From: Eustoma russellianum
Lineage: Eukaryota; Streptophyta; Magnoliopsida; Gentianales; Gentianaceae
DNA: 64,000 bases
Assembly (NCBI GenBank): GCA_036186865.1
Contig: AP025074.1
Coordinates: forward strand, 7,548,358 to 7,612,357
Reading direction: 5' to 3'
Below are positions 45,152 to 57,044 of the stretch, piece by piece. The translations under genes were made by a program, and so were the position numbers. The notes beneath the pieces were generated by a model. The model saw only the letters and a list, made by a program, of their open reading frames with translations. It did not search any database and was not told where the DNA came from. How positions within the stretch are numbered: position 1 is the first letter of the stretch; the number at the start of each line of letters is the position of its first letter.

Positions 45152-47106
45152 GTTTAATCAAAACAATCTCAAAAGCCAAATAAAATATTGACAAGATGCA
45201 AATACTCTACTTTATGTTGACAATTGTTCAAAACAGCAATTTGGACTATATCTCCTAAAGATTCAAGTAAATCACAGAAGTCAAAATTGTTGTTCGGGCT
45301 GAAAGAAATCTACGGGGTTGTTTTAAGACAATCCCTTAATTTACTTTACAGCATATGCAATTATCAATTGAAGCAAAGTGAAAGTAAAGTCACACAAACA
45401 AAGTGCTAGCAAGGGTTTGCTTTAGAAACTTTCAATATCTCAAAACTACAACACTTTTGGGGTTTGGTTTGGGCACTTTCTTTCTTTTGAGCTTTGCACG
45501 GGATTTTCCCTTTATGCAACGTTTATCTTTGGGCTTTTTCCTCACTTGGCTTTCTTGTGCAATTCTCTCTTTGTCTCGCCTCTTACTTGTTGACAATTTT
45601 TGGCTTTTCTCTCGCGTATTTCTCAATCAAGCTTAATTTTCTTTCTTTGGACGGTTTTGCTTGATTGTTGTGAGACTACTGCTCACGGCCTACATGAGAC
45701 ATTGCCCACGGCCTTTAATTGCACAAGTTTGGTTGTATTTGGAATTTGAAAGTTCCTCGTACACAACACGGCTAAACACTATGTAGTGGGAATTCAATTC
45801 ACAATTACAACAAGATCAAATTGTATATAGTGCAATGCAAGTTCAGAAATTGGTCTAAAACAACAATGGGAAAGCTCTTTAACAATGTGGGGCTTAAACA
45901 ATTCCTAAATTTCAGAATATATCTAAGTCCAACAAGTTGTTTGAAACAATTGAAATCAACAAAAAGATAAGACTATTAGCATATAGCAAGATTTCAAATG
46001 AGCTTTAAAAGGTTGTTTTGATCCACACGGTTTTGGGCTGGTTGTTCTTTTTTTTTCTTTTCTTGTTTTTGGATGCAAGTGATCTAACTAATTCTAAGAT
46101 GGATAAATGCAAGTTGGTTGTGTCTAAATGAAGTTTACAAAGGCTGGTCACTAACACTTTTGGAAATTCAGTTTTGATGCTAAGTATGCTATCTTGTTTT
46201 GTTTTCAAGTGATCTAACCTACTTGTTTTTGTTTGGTTTTTGTTTGTATGATGCAATCAGGTTCTAAACTAAATGATACTAGATGCAAGCTTCTAACAAA
46301 CGTGTGGGAACTAGGACTAGGCAGCTCACTTTAGCTAGCTAATTCTACTTTGTTTTGGTTCTTTGGTTTTCGGTTTTCTTAAGCTAAACTAAACAAACAT
46401 CTTAAACACTTAACTATGTTGTAAACTAACCAAACTAAGCTAAAGAAAGCAGCACTAAAAACGTTACAAACAGTTTGTTCACAAGTATTAAAAACAGGAT
46501 TTTAACTATTTGAATACAATCTAAAGTTTCAACTAATCTAGTTTTGTGTTCAAGTTTTTTTTTTGATTTTAAGGACACAACTACACTAACACTTAAACTA
46601 CTAAATCAAGGTCTAATGATGTTTATCTAAGCTAAATAAGGGAGCATAGAAAACGTTCAAACAGTTTGCACATAGGAACACAAAACAGAATTTAAACAAC
46701 TTGATTTCAACTACTATCAACTAACCTATTTTTTTGTTCAAAGTTTTCAGTTTTAGGGACTAATCTAAACTACCATTTAAACTACCAGATTAGGACCTAA
46801 TGAACAATATCTAAGCTAGGTTGAACACATATAAGCTGGTCACACACGGTTTTTGCTTCAAGATACACAAACAGCTCCTAACAATACTAAGTCTAGTCTA
46901 AGTTGTTTTTGTGGGGTGTTTTCGGTTTTGCCTCCTAACTAAGTTACCAAACTATATTATACTATCTAACAAACACTTTAAAACATAATCTAACTAACTA
47001 AACAAACAGCAAACAAAACGCAATATAATCAGTACACATACGGTTGGGCAGCATCATAGTATATGCAAGTTTAATCAATGTAAACATGAATAGAAGACTA
47101 ACCAAT
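45152..47106 (-). other. Untranslated leader of element L
   Basis: About 2 kb without a convincing gene. The stretch around 45310-45370 resembles the CRM leader around 40180-40240 (GGTTGT, CAATC, TTAATT and TATGCAAT in the same order), supporting common ancestry. Confidence 0.6.
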
Positions 47107-47118
47107 GCTCTGATACCA
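47107..47118 (-). other. Primer-binding site of element L
   Basis: TGGTATCAGAGC followed by ATTGGT on the minus strand, two bases from the LTR; initiator tRNA-Met. It proves minus orientation. Confidence 0.9.
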
Positions 47119-47120
47119 AT

Positions 47121-48690
47121 TGATGAGCCAAATGGGGGCTGAAAACGTTTGCCAAGGATGTTGTCTCCTATTCCAAATTGATTTGAACCCAAGCTATGTC
47201 AAAGAACATCTTAAAGACACCCTTTAAGCTTTAACCTTTGTTCTTGGCTCAATCTATGCCAAACCTCTTCCTCTTTGGCACTCCAACACATCTAAAACCT
47301 CAATGAGACCCTAAGATGCTGTAAACCAAATAAAGAAGTAAATGCAAACAAGTTCTAGGCTGGAACTTGTATGAAAACCGTTTGGTGGCTTTAAACCTCA
47401 ACTTGAAATGTTGATAACTCCTTGAAGGAAATTCTGGTTTTTTGTATTTGATAAGTGTTGTTGAATTGTTGTTTTGTACAATCTGATTCTAACTCTACTT
47501 ATAACAAACTAAAATGCTAAGAAGTACAAGTTTTAATGTACAAAGTACTACACTAAAAATAAGGTGCTTGCTTGGTAAATGTTTGAGCAACTTTTGGTTC
47601 CAAAAGTTCTGGTTGCTTTGCCGTGTGATTGAGCCTGTTTTTCCAGCCTTTTCCTTGTTCAATTTGATTGGTTGAGACATGGAACATCTTGCCTTGGAAT
47701 GGCCTTTGATTGGATGCAAGTTGGTGTTTGAATTTTCAACAAAATATTTCCTTAGCCAACGTTTCTTCCATCTTGTTTCCAGCCAAAATTGTGATTGGTT
47801 ATCCTAGTGTGCAGCTTGGATTGAACTCCCCTTTGATTGGTTGCAACTTGTAGCTTTGATTTTTCAAGGAATTTTGGCTCAACATACGTTCTCTTCCTTG
47901 CTTGAATTTCAGCCAAATTCTGATTGGTTCTTGTAGTGAACAGCTTGCTTTTGATTGGTTGAAACTTTGGTGTTGAATTTTCAAACCTAATTTGCCATGA
48001 AAAACGTTTCTTTCCTTGCAAGTTTTAGCCAAGTTTTCTGATTGGATGTTGGAGTGAGCAGCTTGGTTGAATCCTCCCTTTTGATTGGTTGTAAGTTGAT
48101 CTTTGAATTTTCAACACATATAAGCCTTAAACCAACGTTTTTCTTCAAGGGATTTGATTGGAGAAGTTGTTGTGCAGCTTGTATTCTTGACTTCAACTTG
48201 TTTGTGATTGGTTTGAAGGTTTGCAAGGTTCCTTCTAATTGGTTCAAGATGTGAGCAGCTTGTTTCTTCTTTATCTCAACCATTTTAACGTGAACAACAA
48301 CTTGAATTTGACATGGTTGCTTGTCACCACCTTGCTTGTAAGCTACTTGAATATCACCTACTTGCTTGGACAAAAATTCAGATTCTAATTTGCATCTCCA
48401 AGCTTTGTTTGAATAATGATATCATCCGATCAAATGGAACATGGATTGATAGGTGTTCATGCTTCTTCAATGCAAGGCTCTCTTTGACCTATCTTCAAAG
48501 ACACCAAGCAACAAACACAAGATACACAACATATATGACATGTCCTAAGGGTTAGTTAAGACTATAAGACAAAAGAACTAGCACTAGTGTGTGCGGAGTG
48601 AACAGTGAAATGTTATGTCTTACAGAACTAACATATGACAATAAATGATGCATGAAAATATGTTGCGTTGACCACATCGTGGGCTCATCA
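47121..48690 (-). repeat. Element L 5' LTR (1570 bp, uninterrupted)
   Basis: TGATGAGCC to GGCTCATCA, a perfect 9-bp terminal inverted repeat. Matches 11335-24765 without copia B, and shows the empty site of B at 48076-48080. Confidence 0.93.
47666..48242 (-). promoter_or_regulatory. CCAAT-box array in a ~125-bp tandem repeat, LTR of L
   Basis: GATTGG (CCAATC on the sense strand) at 47666, 47708, 47793, 47835, 47922, 47953, 48040, 48083, 48156 and 48206, and AATTGG near 48237. Degenerate units begin with TTTGATTGG near 47708, 47835, 47953 and 48083, each with two boxes. NF-Y binding is inferred. Confidence 0.6.
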
Positions 48691-51600
48691 TCAACCCACT
48701 TTGCATGCCTCTTATTCAGTTTTCCTTGACTTTTAAGGTACTTCAAACTTTCATGATCAGTATGAATGACAAACTCTTTGGGTTGCAAGTAGTGTTGCCA
48801 AGTTTGTAAGGACCTTACCAAAGCATACAACTCCTTATCATAAGTAGGATAGTTCAATGCAGCACCTTTCAACTTTTCACTAAAATAAGCAATGGGATGC
48901 TTACCTTGGGTTAGAACAGCTCCAATTCCCACGCCACTCGCATCACACTCTATCTCAAATGTATCATCAAAGTTGGGCAACTTCAAGATAGGTGCTGTAG
49001 TGAGACGTCTTTTAAGCTCATCAAACGCCCTTTGTTGGGCGTCCCCCCAATGGAATCCAACCTCCTTCTTGACTATCTCATTCAATGGTGCGGCTACGGT
49101 TGAAAAGTCTTTGACAAACCGCCTATAAAAACCTGCCAAACCATGAAAGCTCCTCACGTCGCCCACACTCTTTGGTGTAGGCCATTCAAGGATGGATTTC
49201 ACCTTGTCTTGATCCATTTCAATCCCTGCAGAACTGATTACAAAACCAAGAAAAACAACTTTGTCCAAACAAAAAGAACATTTCTTAAAGTTAGCATAAA
49301 GTTTTTCTTTCCTTAGCTTTTCAAAAACAGCTCTTATGTGGTCTAAATGCTCTTCTAAGGTCTTAGAATAGATCAAGATGTCATCAAAATAAACCACAAC
49401 AAACTTCCCAATAAAAGCTCTCAAAACCTCATTCATTAGCCTCATGAATGTACTAGGTGCATTAGTTAACCCAAAAGGCATAACTAACCATTCATACAAT
49501 CCAAATTTAGTTTTAAAAGCTGTTTTCCATTCATCACCCTCTCTTATCCTCACTTGAAAATAACCACTTTTCAAATCAATTTTCGTATACCATTGCGAAC
49601 CATGCAACATATCAAGCATATCATCAAGTCTAGGAATGGGATACCTATACTTTACCGTGATTTTGTTGATGGCCCTACAATCTGTACACATCCTCCAAGT
49701 GCCATCTTTTTTTGGAACAAGTATGACTGGCACTGCACTTGGGCTCATGCTTTCCCTTACCTTCTCTTTGGCCAAGAGATCCTCCACTTGCCTTTGTATC
49801 TCCTTTGTTTCCTCCGGATTGGCTCTATAAGCTGGCCTATTAGGTAGGACAGCCCCTGGAATAAAGTCAATGTGGTGCTCAATCCCTCTTAAAGGTGGCA
49901 ACCCGTGTGGTTCCTCCTCGGGAAACAAATCTGCAAATTCTTCCAACAAAGAAACAACACCACTAGGCAAGGTAGATGGTAAGTCATTCTTAGAAAACAA
50001 GCATGCAACACTATCTTTGTAAAGCATCACCAAAACAGTTTTATTATCATACAATGCATGGGTAACTTCACGAGATTTTGCAAAGAAAGCATGCTTCTTA
50101 GGTGGACGTGAAATTTGTGGGGTGGATGCTTGTGAAAGTGTTTGAACCGTGGGTGAGGGTGGACTGATTTGGGCCGTGGGTTGTGTACCCTTGGCCGAGG
50201 AGTTTGTGGCCTCAACAAGGCTTCTCCTCTCCTTTTTGAGAACCTCTAAGAACCGTTTTTCAGCCTCCTTTTCCTTAGGATCTGAATGGTTCTTCTTCAT
50301 CCTCTTAGCATCCTCATAAACCTTATGTGGAGACAATGCATGTAACTTAAACTTTTTGCCATTGAACGTAAAAGCATACATGTTCAATCTTCCATCATAA
50401 ATAACATGCTTGTCAAATTGCCAAGGTCTACCTAACAAAATATGACTAGCATGCATAGGAGCTACATCACACAAAATTTCGTCTTTGTAACCGCCAATAG
50501 ATAAAGAAATCAGAACTTGTTTAGACACATGAATCTCACCACAATCATTTAGCCAAGATAACCTATAGGGATGGGAATGATCAATCATAGGTAAATCTAG
50601 CTTTCTAACAAGTTCAATACTTGCAACATTAGCACAAGAACCACTATCAATAATTAAAGTGCAAGTTTTGCCTTTTACCAAACAATGGATGTGGAAAATG
50701 TTCTCCCTTTGCAAGTGTTCTTCTTCCGCCTTCATGTGTGCACTTAAGGCTTTTCTTACCACAAGAAAGTCCTTATATGCACCCTCTTCATCACTCTTTA
50801 TCTCCTCAGCTGAGTCCTCTTGGTACTCTTCCTTTGTGGCCTCTTCTTCCTCCTCTTCTGAATAGAATTCATTTGTTTCCTCAAGGTACAACACTTTCTT
50901 GGCATTAGGGCAGTCCCTTGCATAGTGTCCTCTCCCTCTACATTTAAAACACTCAATCTCCCTTGTTCTTGGAGGGTTTGCGGGTGCTTTGCCTTTGTTT
51001 TTGTCATTTTGACCTAGATTTGCTCCGTTGGTCCTTTGAGTGAAGTGTGGCTTATTTGGAGCGCTAGAACCGTTTTGGCCGAATGTGTTTGAACTTGGCC
51101 GTGCTCCTCCATTGCCATTAGACCTAGGCTGCACTTTAGAAAAAGAAGAAGCATTAGTTCTAAAACCAAATCCACTAGAAGAAGAACGTACCTTTAATTG
51201 CCGCTCAATTTTCTCAGCTTTGTGAACCATGGAATTGAGATCAACGTAGGTGGTGAGTTCAAGTTGAAACCCAATCTCCTTGTTAAGACCTCCCAAAAAC
51301 CGAGCCATGGTTGCCTCCTCAGATTCTTCAGTATCGGTTTTTATCAACAAACTTTCTAACTCCTTAAAGTATTCATCCATACTTTTATTTCCTTGAGTTA
51401 GGCATTGCAATTTTTGGAACATGGACCTCTCATAAGATTCTAGAATGAATTTCTTTCTCATCTCGTATTTCATCTCATCCCAAGTTCCAATTGTGGGTTG
51501 TCTAGTCCTTCTTCTTATACTTTGAGTTTGGTCCCACCAAATCAAGGCATATTCCAAGAACTCTATACTTGCATATCTCACTTTTTGCAACTCGGTATAG

Positions 51601-52082
51601 TTGGTATAGGAAAAGATCATGTCAACTTTTCTCTCCCACTCAATGTAAGCTTCAGGGTCACTTTTACCATAAAAGGGTGGAATGTTTATTTTGGTTTTCA
51701 AATAATCATCCTCTTGGGGTACATACCTCCTAGGTTGTATTCGGCCTTGAGGTCTTGGGTATACCTCCTCAACCTCTTCCTCTTCATAGTAGTCATTCCA
51801 TTCCTCCCTAACAGGTTGTGGTCTCATTCCGTGTCTCCTATCTCCTCTACCCCTTGCTCCTCCTCTACCTCCCATGCTTGTGGACCCCTTAGGTTCAGTT
51901 CCACGGGATGTTTGGCCTTGGCTTTGAGGTGGGGGGTGTTCTTGGGTAGGAGGTGTGTTGGATGTCATCTTTGCTTCCCACTCATCCAACCTAGATTGCA
52001 TGGTAGCAAGCATTTGTGCCATCTTTTCCATGGAAAATTCCACTTTGTCTCCTCCTCCTTGGGTACTGTTTGACCCCTCCAT
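48691..52082 (-). CDS. gag-pol: CRM E polyprotein, N-terminal part (Gag, protease, RT, RNase H)
   Basis: Start at ATG 52080-52082 (MEGSNSTQGGG). Same domains as D: Gag core, CCHC knuckle, protease DSG, RT with YFDD, RNase H to HAKWV, where element L interrupts the frame. Without L and one TCAAC copy it joins 9754-11329 in frame to give 1655 residues with no stop, so E was intact when L landed. It differs from D at scattered residues. The open frame continues to 48552 into the LTR of L, which is not part of the gene. Confidence 0.93.
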
Positions 52083-53269
52083 GGCAACCTGAAACGCTTT
52101 CACAAACAAGAAAAGAAGAAAACTAACACAAGAAACAAAAGTGAGTTGTTAGTGAAAACAAAAAGGAAAAACGAAAATCTGTTTGGCCTTTTTTGTCCTC
52201 CCTTGTTTTCTCTCAATTGTTCAAGTGTTTTTCCTTGGCCAATCTTGAGCTAGAACCTCTTAAGGCAAGTCCCAAATTGGCTAACCACAATCTGTTTCGT
52301 TTTCTTTCCTTGCAAGCTTCTTTTGCCTTCAAAAACACCAATTGTTCAACAAGTGGTAAAACAGCGTCAAGAAGTTTAGAGCACAATTTAAAACACACTT
52401 AATAACTATGATTCAAAGAAACAAGAAACCAAAAGTGATGTAGTTGGTTGAACCAAAGAATTGCTAGGGGTTGTCCTGGGCAATCTTTAATTAAACCAAC
52501 TTATGCAATATCAAATGCAAGTTCTTTGATTGATAGTATGAATGTGTATCCAAGGTGGGGAATTTGAAGGTTTGGTGTGTGTTGTTTTGGGGAAAACACA
52601 CGGCCTTTGGTTTGCTTTTGTGAACTTGGATGGTAGATGCAAAAGATGGATCCTTTTCTCTTCCTTTCATTGTGCACCTTTTTTTTTTGTTTTGTTGCTT
52701 TGTGCACGTTTCTTTTCCTTTTTTTTTTTTTGACGTTCAAAGTAGCCTTGATGCAACCTTTGTTTGTTGTTGCGAAAATCAGTTGTGTATGCTGGAAAGA
52801 TGATCCTTTTTGTGTTTGTATGGATGTGTAGTAGAAAGAACAGATTTTTTTTTTCTTGGATACCAATACAACCAAAACAAACAAACTTGTATTCAATATC
52901 ACACAAGCAAATTTAATTAAAAGCTTCGATAACAACAAGGTATTTGACTCAAAGGTAGCTTCTTTTAGGCCTTGGACTGATTTTAGGTGGAGTTAAATCC
53001 TATTCAATGCAAACAACAATGATCCTATGATTAAGTGTGTTAAAGATGAGATCTTTAATGATAGGTGATCAATAGTGATGCAAAAGGTGAAGTCTTTTTT
53101 TTTGTGGTTTTCGTTGGGCTGAAAGAAAAGAACAATCTTTGTTTTTGTTGTTGATGAAATGAAGTAAAAGATCAAACCTTTTTTTTTTTTTTGAGAAGAA
53201 ACGTTTTTTTTTTAATAAGATTGACACAAACGACAAAAGAAAAGATACTTGAGATGAAGATAAACGAGA
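52083..53269 (-). other. Untranslated leader of CRM E
   Basis: Close relative of the leader of D with several T-run length differences and a segment near 53110-53180 not seen in D. No gene seen. Confidence 0.7.
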
Positions 53270-53281
53270 GCTCTGATACCA
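53270..53281 (-). other. Primer-binding site of CRM E
   Basis: TGGTATCAGAGC on the minus strand, two bases from the 5' LTR. Confidence 0.9.
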
Positions 53282-53283
53282 CT

Positions 53284-53858
53284 TGATACGAATATGGTTC
53301 GTATATTGATGTTGTCCCGATCTTTCTTCACTCTCCAAACGTCCTTCAAGCCTTGAATGTGATGGACAATGGTGCCAAGCAACCACCTTCCTTCAAGCCT
53401 CCAAATCCGTTTGGTTAGGTGTGTTTGAATCCGCTCAATCCAACACGTCGTTCCGTATCCTTGGATTGTGGATCACCAACAAGGAACACACAATCCTTAA
53501 TTGGGTCTAGCCTTGATTTAGATATGTGTAAACCAAAGGAAAAACACAAACTTTTATTCAAGAAAACTCAAGAACAAAAGATAACATAAAACACTAGGGT
53601 TTTTAGTTCAAAGATGAAAACTAGTCTAACTACTCAAAGAAATGCTAAGTGATCTATTTATATGATTACAAGTCTTGTAAAACCTTCTCCACAAAACGGC
53701 TAGGGTTTCTTGGATGCCTCCATCTTGGCGCCACCTTCCTTGGATGTGCAACAATCTGAATTTTGTTAATTATGGTAAGTTCCCTTCTCTTGGCAAATCC
53801 TCAATTATTGTCTCAATCATCAATTATTGCATTATTACCATCCTTCTAGACTTGCCTT
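53284..53858 (-). repeat. CRM E 5' LTR, fragment cut by copia F
   Basis: First 575 bp in window order, matching 8569-9143 at an offset of 44715, with the sense-strand TATAAATAG at 53654-53662. It breaks at GCCTT (53854-53858); the empty site is at 9139-9143. The rest lies beyond the window. Confidence 0.92.
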
Positions 53859-54986
53859 TGTTGGACCTGTATAGCACCACTAGAGGGGGGGTGAATAGTG
53901 GATTAGCGGAAATTACACTATAATTACCTTCAAAAACTTGTTTGAAGACCCCTTTGCCTCTTTAGCCTCAGGTTCTGGAATTTCCAGAAACAGTTCAATG
54001 TTTTGAGCGCTTTGATTGAACCACTTATACACCTGTGCAAACTCTCAAACTTGGCAGAGATCAAGTTTAGAATGTTTACAATATGTCATAAAAATTTCAT
54101 TCAATTCCAAGCAAGTTAGCACGTTCAAATAAGCAAGAAAAGTAAAGTGTGCAATTCTGGCAGTTTCAGGCAGAATGTTAGCTTAACTTCAAACGATGAT
54201 ATCTCAAAATCTACCCGTGCTATTTTGATGAATCTTATGTCAAATTAAACCTCAAGATGTCTAGTTTAATTTGATATAAGGCTCACTCCAAGATTCGAAG
54301 GATAGCCTATTCAAATTGCACAAGTTTGCACACTGGTCAGAACTGTTCACAGAATGTAGCAACAATTTTGTGAAGATGATTTGAATATGCTAAACACCTT
54401 AGAATTTAGTGATTCTTGCGGCTAATGAAAGCTAACACATTGAAGTATAATATATCCAAAATTCATGCAATTCTAAGACTGTTTGCTCGTTCAATTGTGC
54501 GTGCCAAGTTAGTGTAATTCTCAGGCAGAAAACAGTAAGTGCAGGAAATAAGTAAAGAACACAAGGAATTATCCTGGTTCGGTCAATGTGACCTACTCCA
54601 GTCCCAAGAGACACCTTCTCTTGGATTTCACTAAACACCAAACACCAAAGTCACCTTACAAAGCCAAAGGAAGAAGCTTTTCACCAACTTCTTCAAGAGG
54701 CTGCACCAAAACTGAAAATCAGCACTAGTTTGTTTCACCTTTGCACCTTTGCACCTTTTGCTCACCTCTAAGGAGTAAGCTTTATACACCAGCTTCTCCC
54801 TTACAATATGTCGTTTAAAAGGTGTTGAAATGACAAGAAATGAAGAACTATACAATCATAAAGCTTGCTACAAATGTGTTCTTCAATAGAGAAGAGAAGA
54901 AGAGAAGAATGGAGATAAAGAGCTAATTGTCTTGCTTGCTTTCTTGCTCTTTTTCGTTGGATGCCTTTACTCTTCATCTTTGGAGC

Positions 54987-54994
54987 TATTTATA
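54987..54994 (-). promoter_or_regulatory. TATA box, LTR of F
   Basis: TATAAATA on the minus strand in the conserved family context. Confidence 0.65.
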
Positions 54995-55326
54995 GCCAAG
55001 AGGACAGCCTAAAGGCTCCTCAAAGTGAACGTTTGGAATGGATGAGAATGGGAGAAAATTCAGCACCTTTTTAGCTACCAAACTTCATCATTTGACTTTC
55101 AAGATAAATCTGAATTTTTGAATGCTTTGAAATAGTCTTCCAACCTGAACTTTTATCCTCCATTTTATCCATTATAGACGTTGGAGTTGAGGTGGAAAAT
55201 GACTCCATTTGAACGTTTTAAAAAACAGCTCCAATCAACAATTTCCATGTGTAAATAACTTGCCATGTATGCAGCTGAATTGGCATGTGTTTTGAACAAC
55301 TTTATCTCCTCATTTTGAACACTAAA

Positions 55327-55607
55327 TGGCCGTTGGAATGAGGTGAAAGATAGAGAGAAATCAGCTAGCCTTTGAGTTTGAATTGGTCTCCAATATAGCC
55401 GTTTGAATGTAGCTAAAAGATAGAGAGAATTCAGCTTGACTTGGTCTTCAATCTTGAAGCATATAGCCGTTGCATATGATTGAGTTGAGAGATTTTTTGC
55501 TTCAACTTTGCTACATTGTAGGACTTGTTTTTGTCACACATTATAACCTGAATCTCTACCATATATCATACGAAATGTTTCTCCATTTTGAACCAAGATA
55601 GCCGTTG
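55327..55607 (-). promoter_or_regulatory. AACGG-box cluster in U3 of F
   Basis: TCCAACGGCCA at 55327-55337 fits the MSA consensus exactly; CAAACGGCTA near 55396 and CAACGGCTA at 55464 and 55599 follow, all on the sense strand of F. Confidence 0.4.
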
Positions 55608-56790
55608 TAAACATATACAAGAATAGCCATTTGAAATCAGCAAAAAAATAGGATTTATTTCAACTTGCCTTGACTTGTTCAAAAGCTTGAAGATTTGTGC
55701 GCCAATTACCATCCATATCCGTGTGCACACATATAATATATAGTCATTTATGTCTTCAACATGTAGCATAGAATACCATATGAAGAATGCCAAGAATTCC
55801 AAGAAAACCATAGATGTGATAACCATAAGATAAGAATTTCCAATTGATAGACCATGCTGCCCGTTTCCATAAAAATAGGGCACGTACCATATGTGACATA
55901 AACACATATAAACATCATATAAGCAATATATAACATGTTGGAAGATCCATTGGCAAGTGAAGAGACCAGAATACCCCTTAGCACAAAAATAGGAATTTTG
56001 TCCTAGGATGAACCTAGACATGGTGCTGCTCCAGATTCATTTTTGCCATGATGTGACATGACTTATAAATGTGTCATATGATCATATAAGTCCGTTGGAA
56101 GAAGACCAAATAAGAATGAGAAGTCCAAATGGTGAAATTACCAAGATAACCCTTATAAAGATCAATAAGCTTCACCACCGTGTCAACTCAGTTTTTATCC
56201 GTGTCAAGCATGCTTTTCCTCAGCCAATTAGATTCTAAATTGAATAAGGATCATGTGGGCTTTTGAATGACTCAATTTGGAGTTCATTTGCTCAAGATAT
56301 GAACCAAAACCTGCAATAGAATACTAAACCGAGCAATTTGCCTTATATTGTAAGTCATGTGACTTCAAGGCTTGGTTAGATCATATAATTAACATGTATT
56401 GGCATATATATCATCTAAGATCAGTTTGAACAACATGTATTGGCATATATAATCTAAGATCAGTTTGAACATGTCTTGATTAAGATATGTGATTGAATTG
56501 GCCAAGTTCAATCTCATGATCTTAATCAAACTTGTTCAATCTTGATTCATTCAAGCAATTTCACATTTAGCTCATAAGTTCATAAGTTCATGCCTTGCCA
56601 AAACAATTTCACATTTAAACGTTACACATACATGCTCACATATGCATCTTCCAATCATTCAAACATGATATATCTATTTTGCAATCATCACAACAATTAC
56701 ACATATGCACACATATACATTTTGCACAACAATTACACATATGCACACATATACATTTTGCAATCACTCAAACATAATATATCACAACAA

Positions 56791-57006
56791 TCTCCCCCTT
56801 TTGATGATTTGCAAAATTACCCCACATATGTGTATATTAAGCATTTAAATCAAGTGTGCATCTAAATCAAGTGTTGTAATCTGTGTAATCAAGTAAGCAT
56901 CTAAATCAAGTGTAAGCTGCTCCCCCTTAATGTGTTATCTCCCCCTTAACATGATATCTATCTTCCCCTTAACATGATATATATACACATTTATTTCTCC
57001 CCCTTA
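56791..57006 (-). other. Multiple polypurine tracts of copia F
   Basis: PPT AAAAGGGGGAGA at 56791-56802, one base from the LTR, and AAGGGGGAG-like repeats near 56924, 56940, 56965 and 56998, on the minus strand. Confidence 0.85.
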
Positions 57007-57044
57007 ATTTTGTAAATTATGCAAAAGACTGAATGGTGTAGTAG

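Larger units (their letters stand above)
11335..48690 (-). mobile_element. Element L: gag-only Ty3/gypsy derivative, interrupted by B and C
   Basis: LTR element inserted in the pol gene of E between RNase H and integrase; the duplication TCAAC is at 11330-11334 and 48691-48695, and D shows the empty site at 36407-36411. Without the inserted B, C and D it is 6554 bp: two 1570-bp LTRs and 3414 bp internal. Initiator-Met primer site and polypurine tract are present. The only long frame is Gag-like; no protease, RT, RNase H or integrase is found, so it is non-autonomous (compare the plant TR-GAG class). The leader and the 3' internal end are related to the CRM elements here. Confidence 0.88.
8569..53858 (-). 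mobile_element. CRM-type gypsy element E, interrupted by L and F
   Basis: Ty3/gypsy chromovirus in minus orientation. Left to right: 3' LTR 8569-9958, PPT, pol C-terminus to 11334, insertion of L, gag-pol N-terminal part, leader, primer-binding site, and the first 575 bp (window order) of the 5' LTR, which is then broken by copia F at 53859. Removing L and one TCAAC copy rejoins gag-pol in frame. The left duplication is CACTT at 8564-8568; the other end is outside the window. Gag and the end of integrase resemble centromeric retrotransposons (CRM). Confidence 0.9.
53859..56789 (-). repeat. Copia F 3' LTR (2931 bp)
   Basis: From TGTTGGACCTGTATAGC to ATCACAACA in window order, the reverse of the family LTR. 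Contains the palindrome, two 36-bp repeat units, AACGG boxes and a TATA box. Confidence 0.94.

Noticed and set aside
11335..48690. DNA transposon with TGATGAGCC/GGCTCATCA inverted ends
   Set aside because: Direct 1570-bp terminal repeats, initiator-Met primer site and PPT show an LTR retrotransposon; short inverted ends are normal for LTRs.
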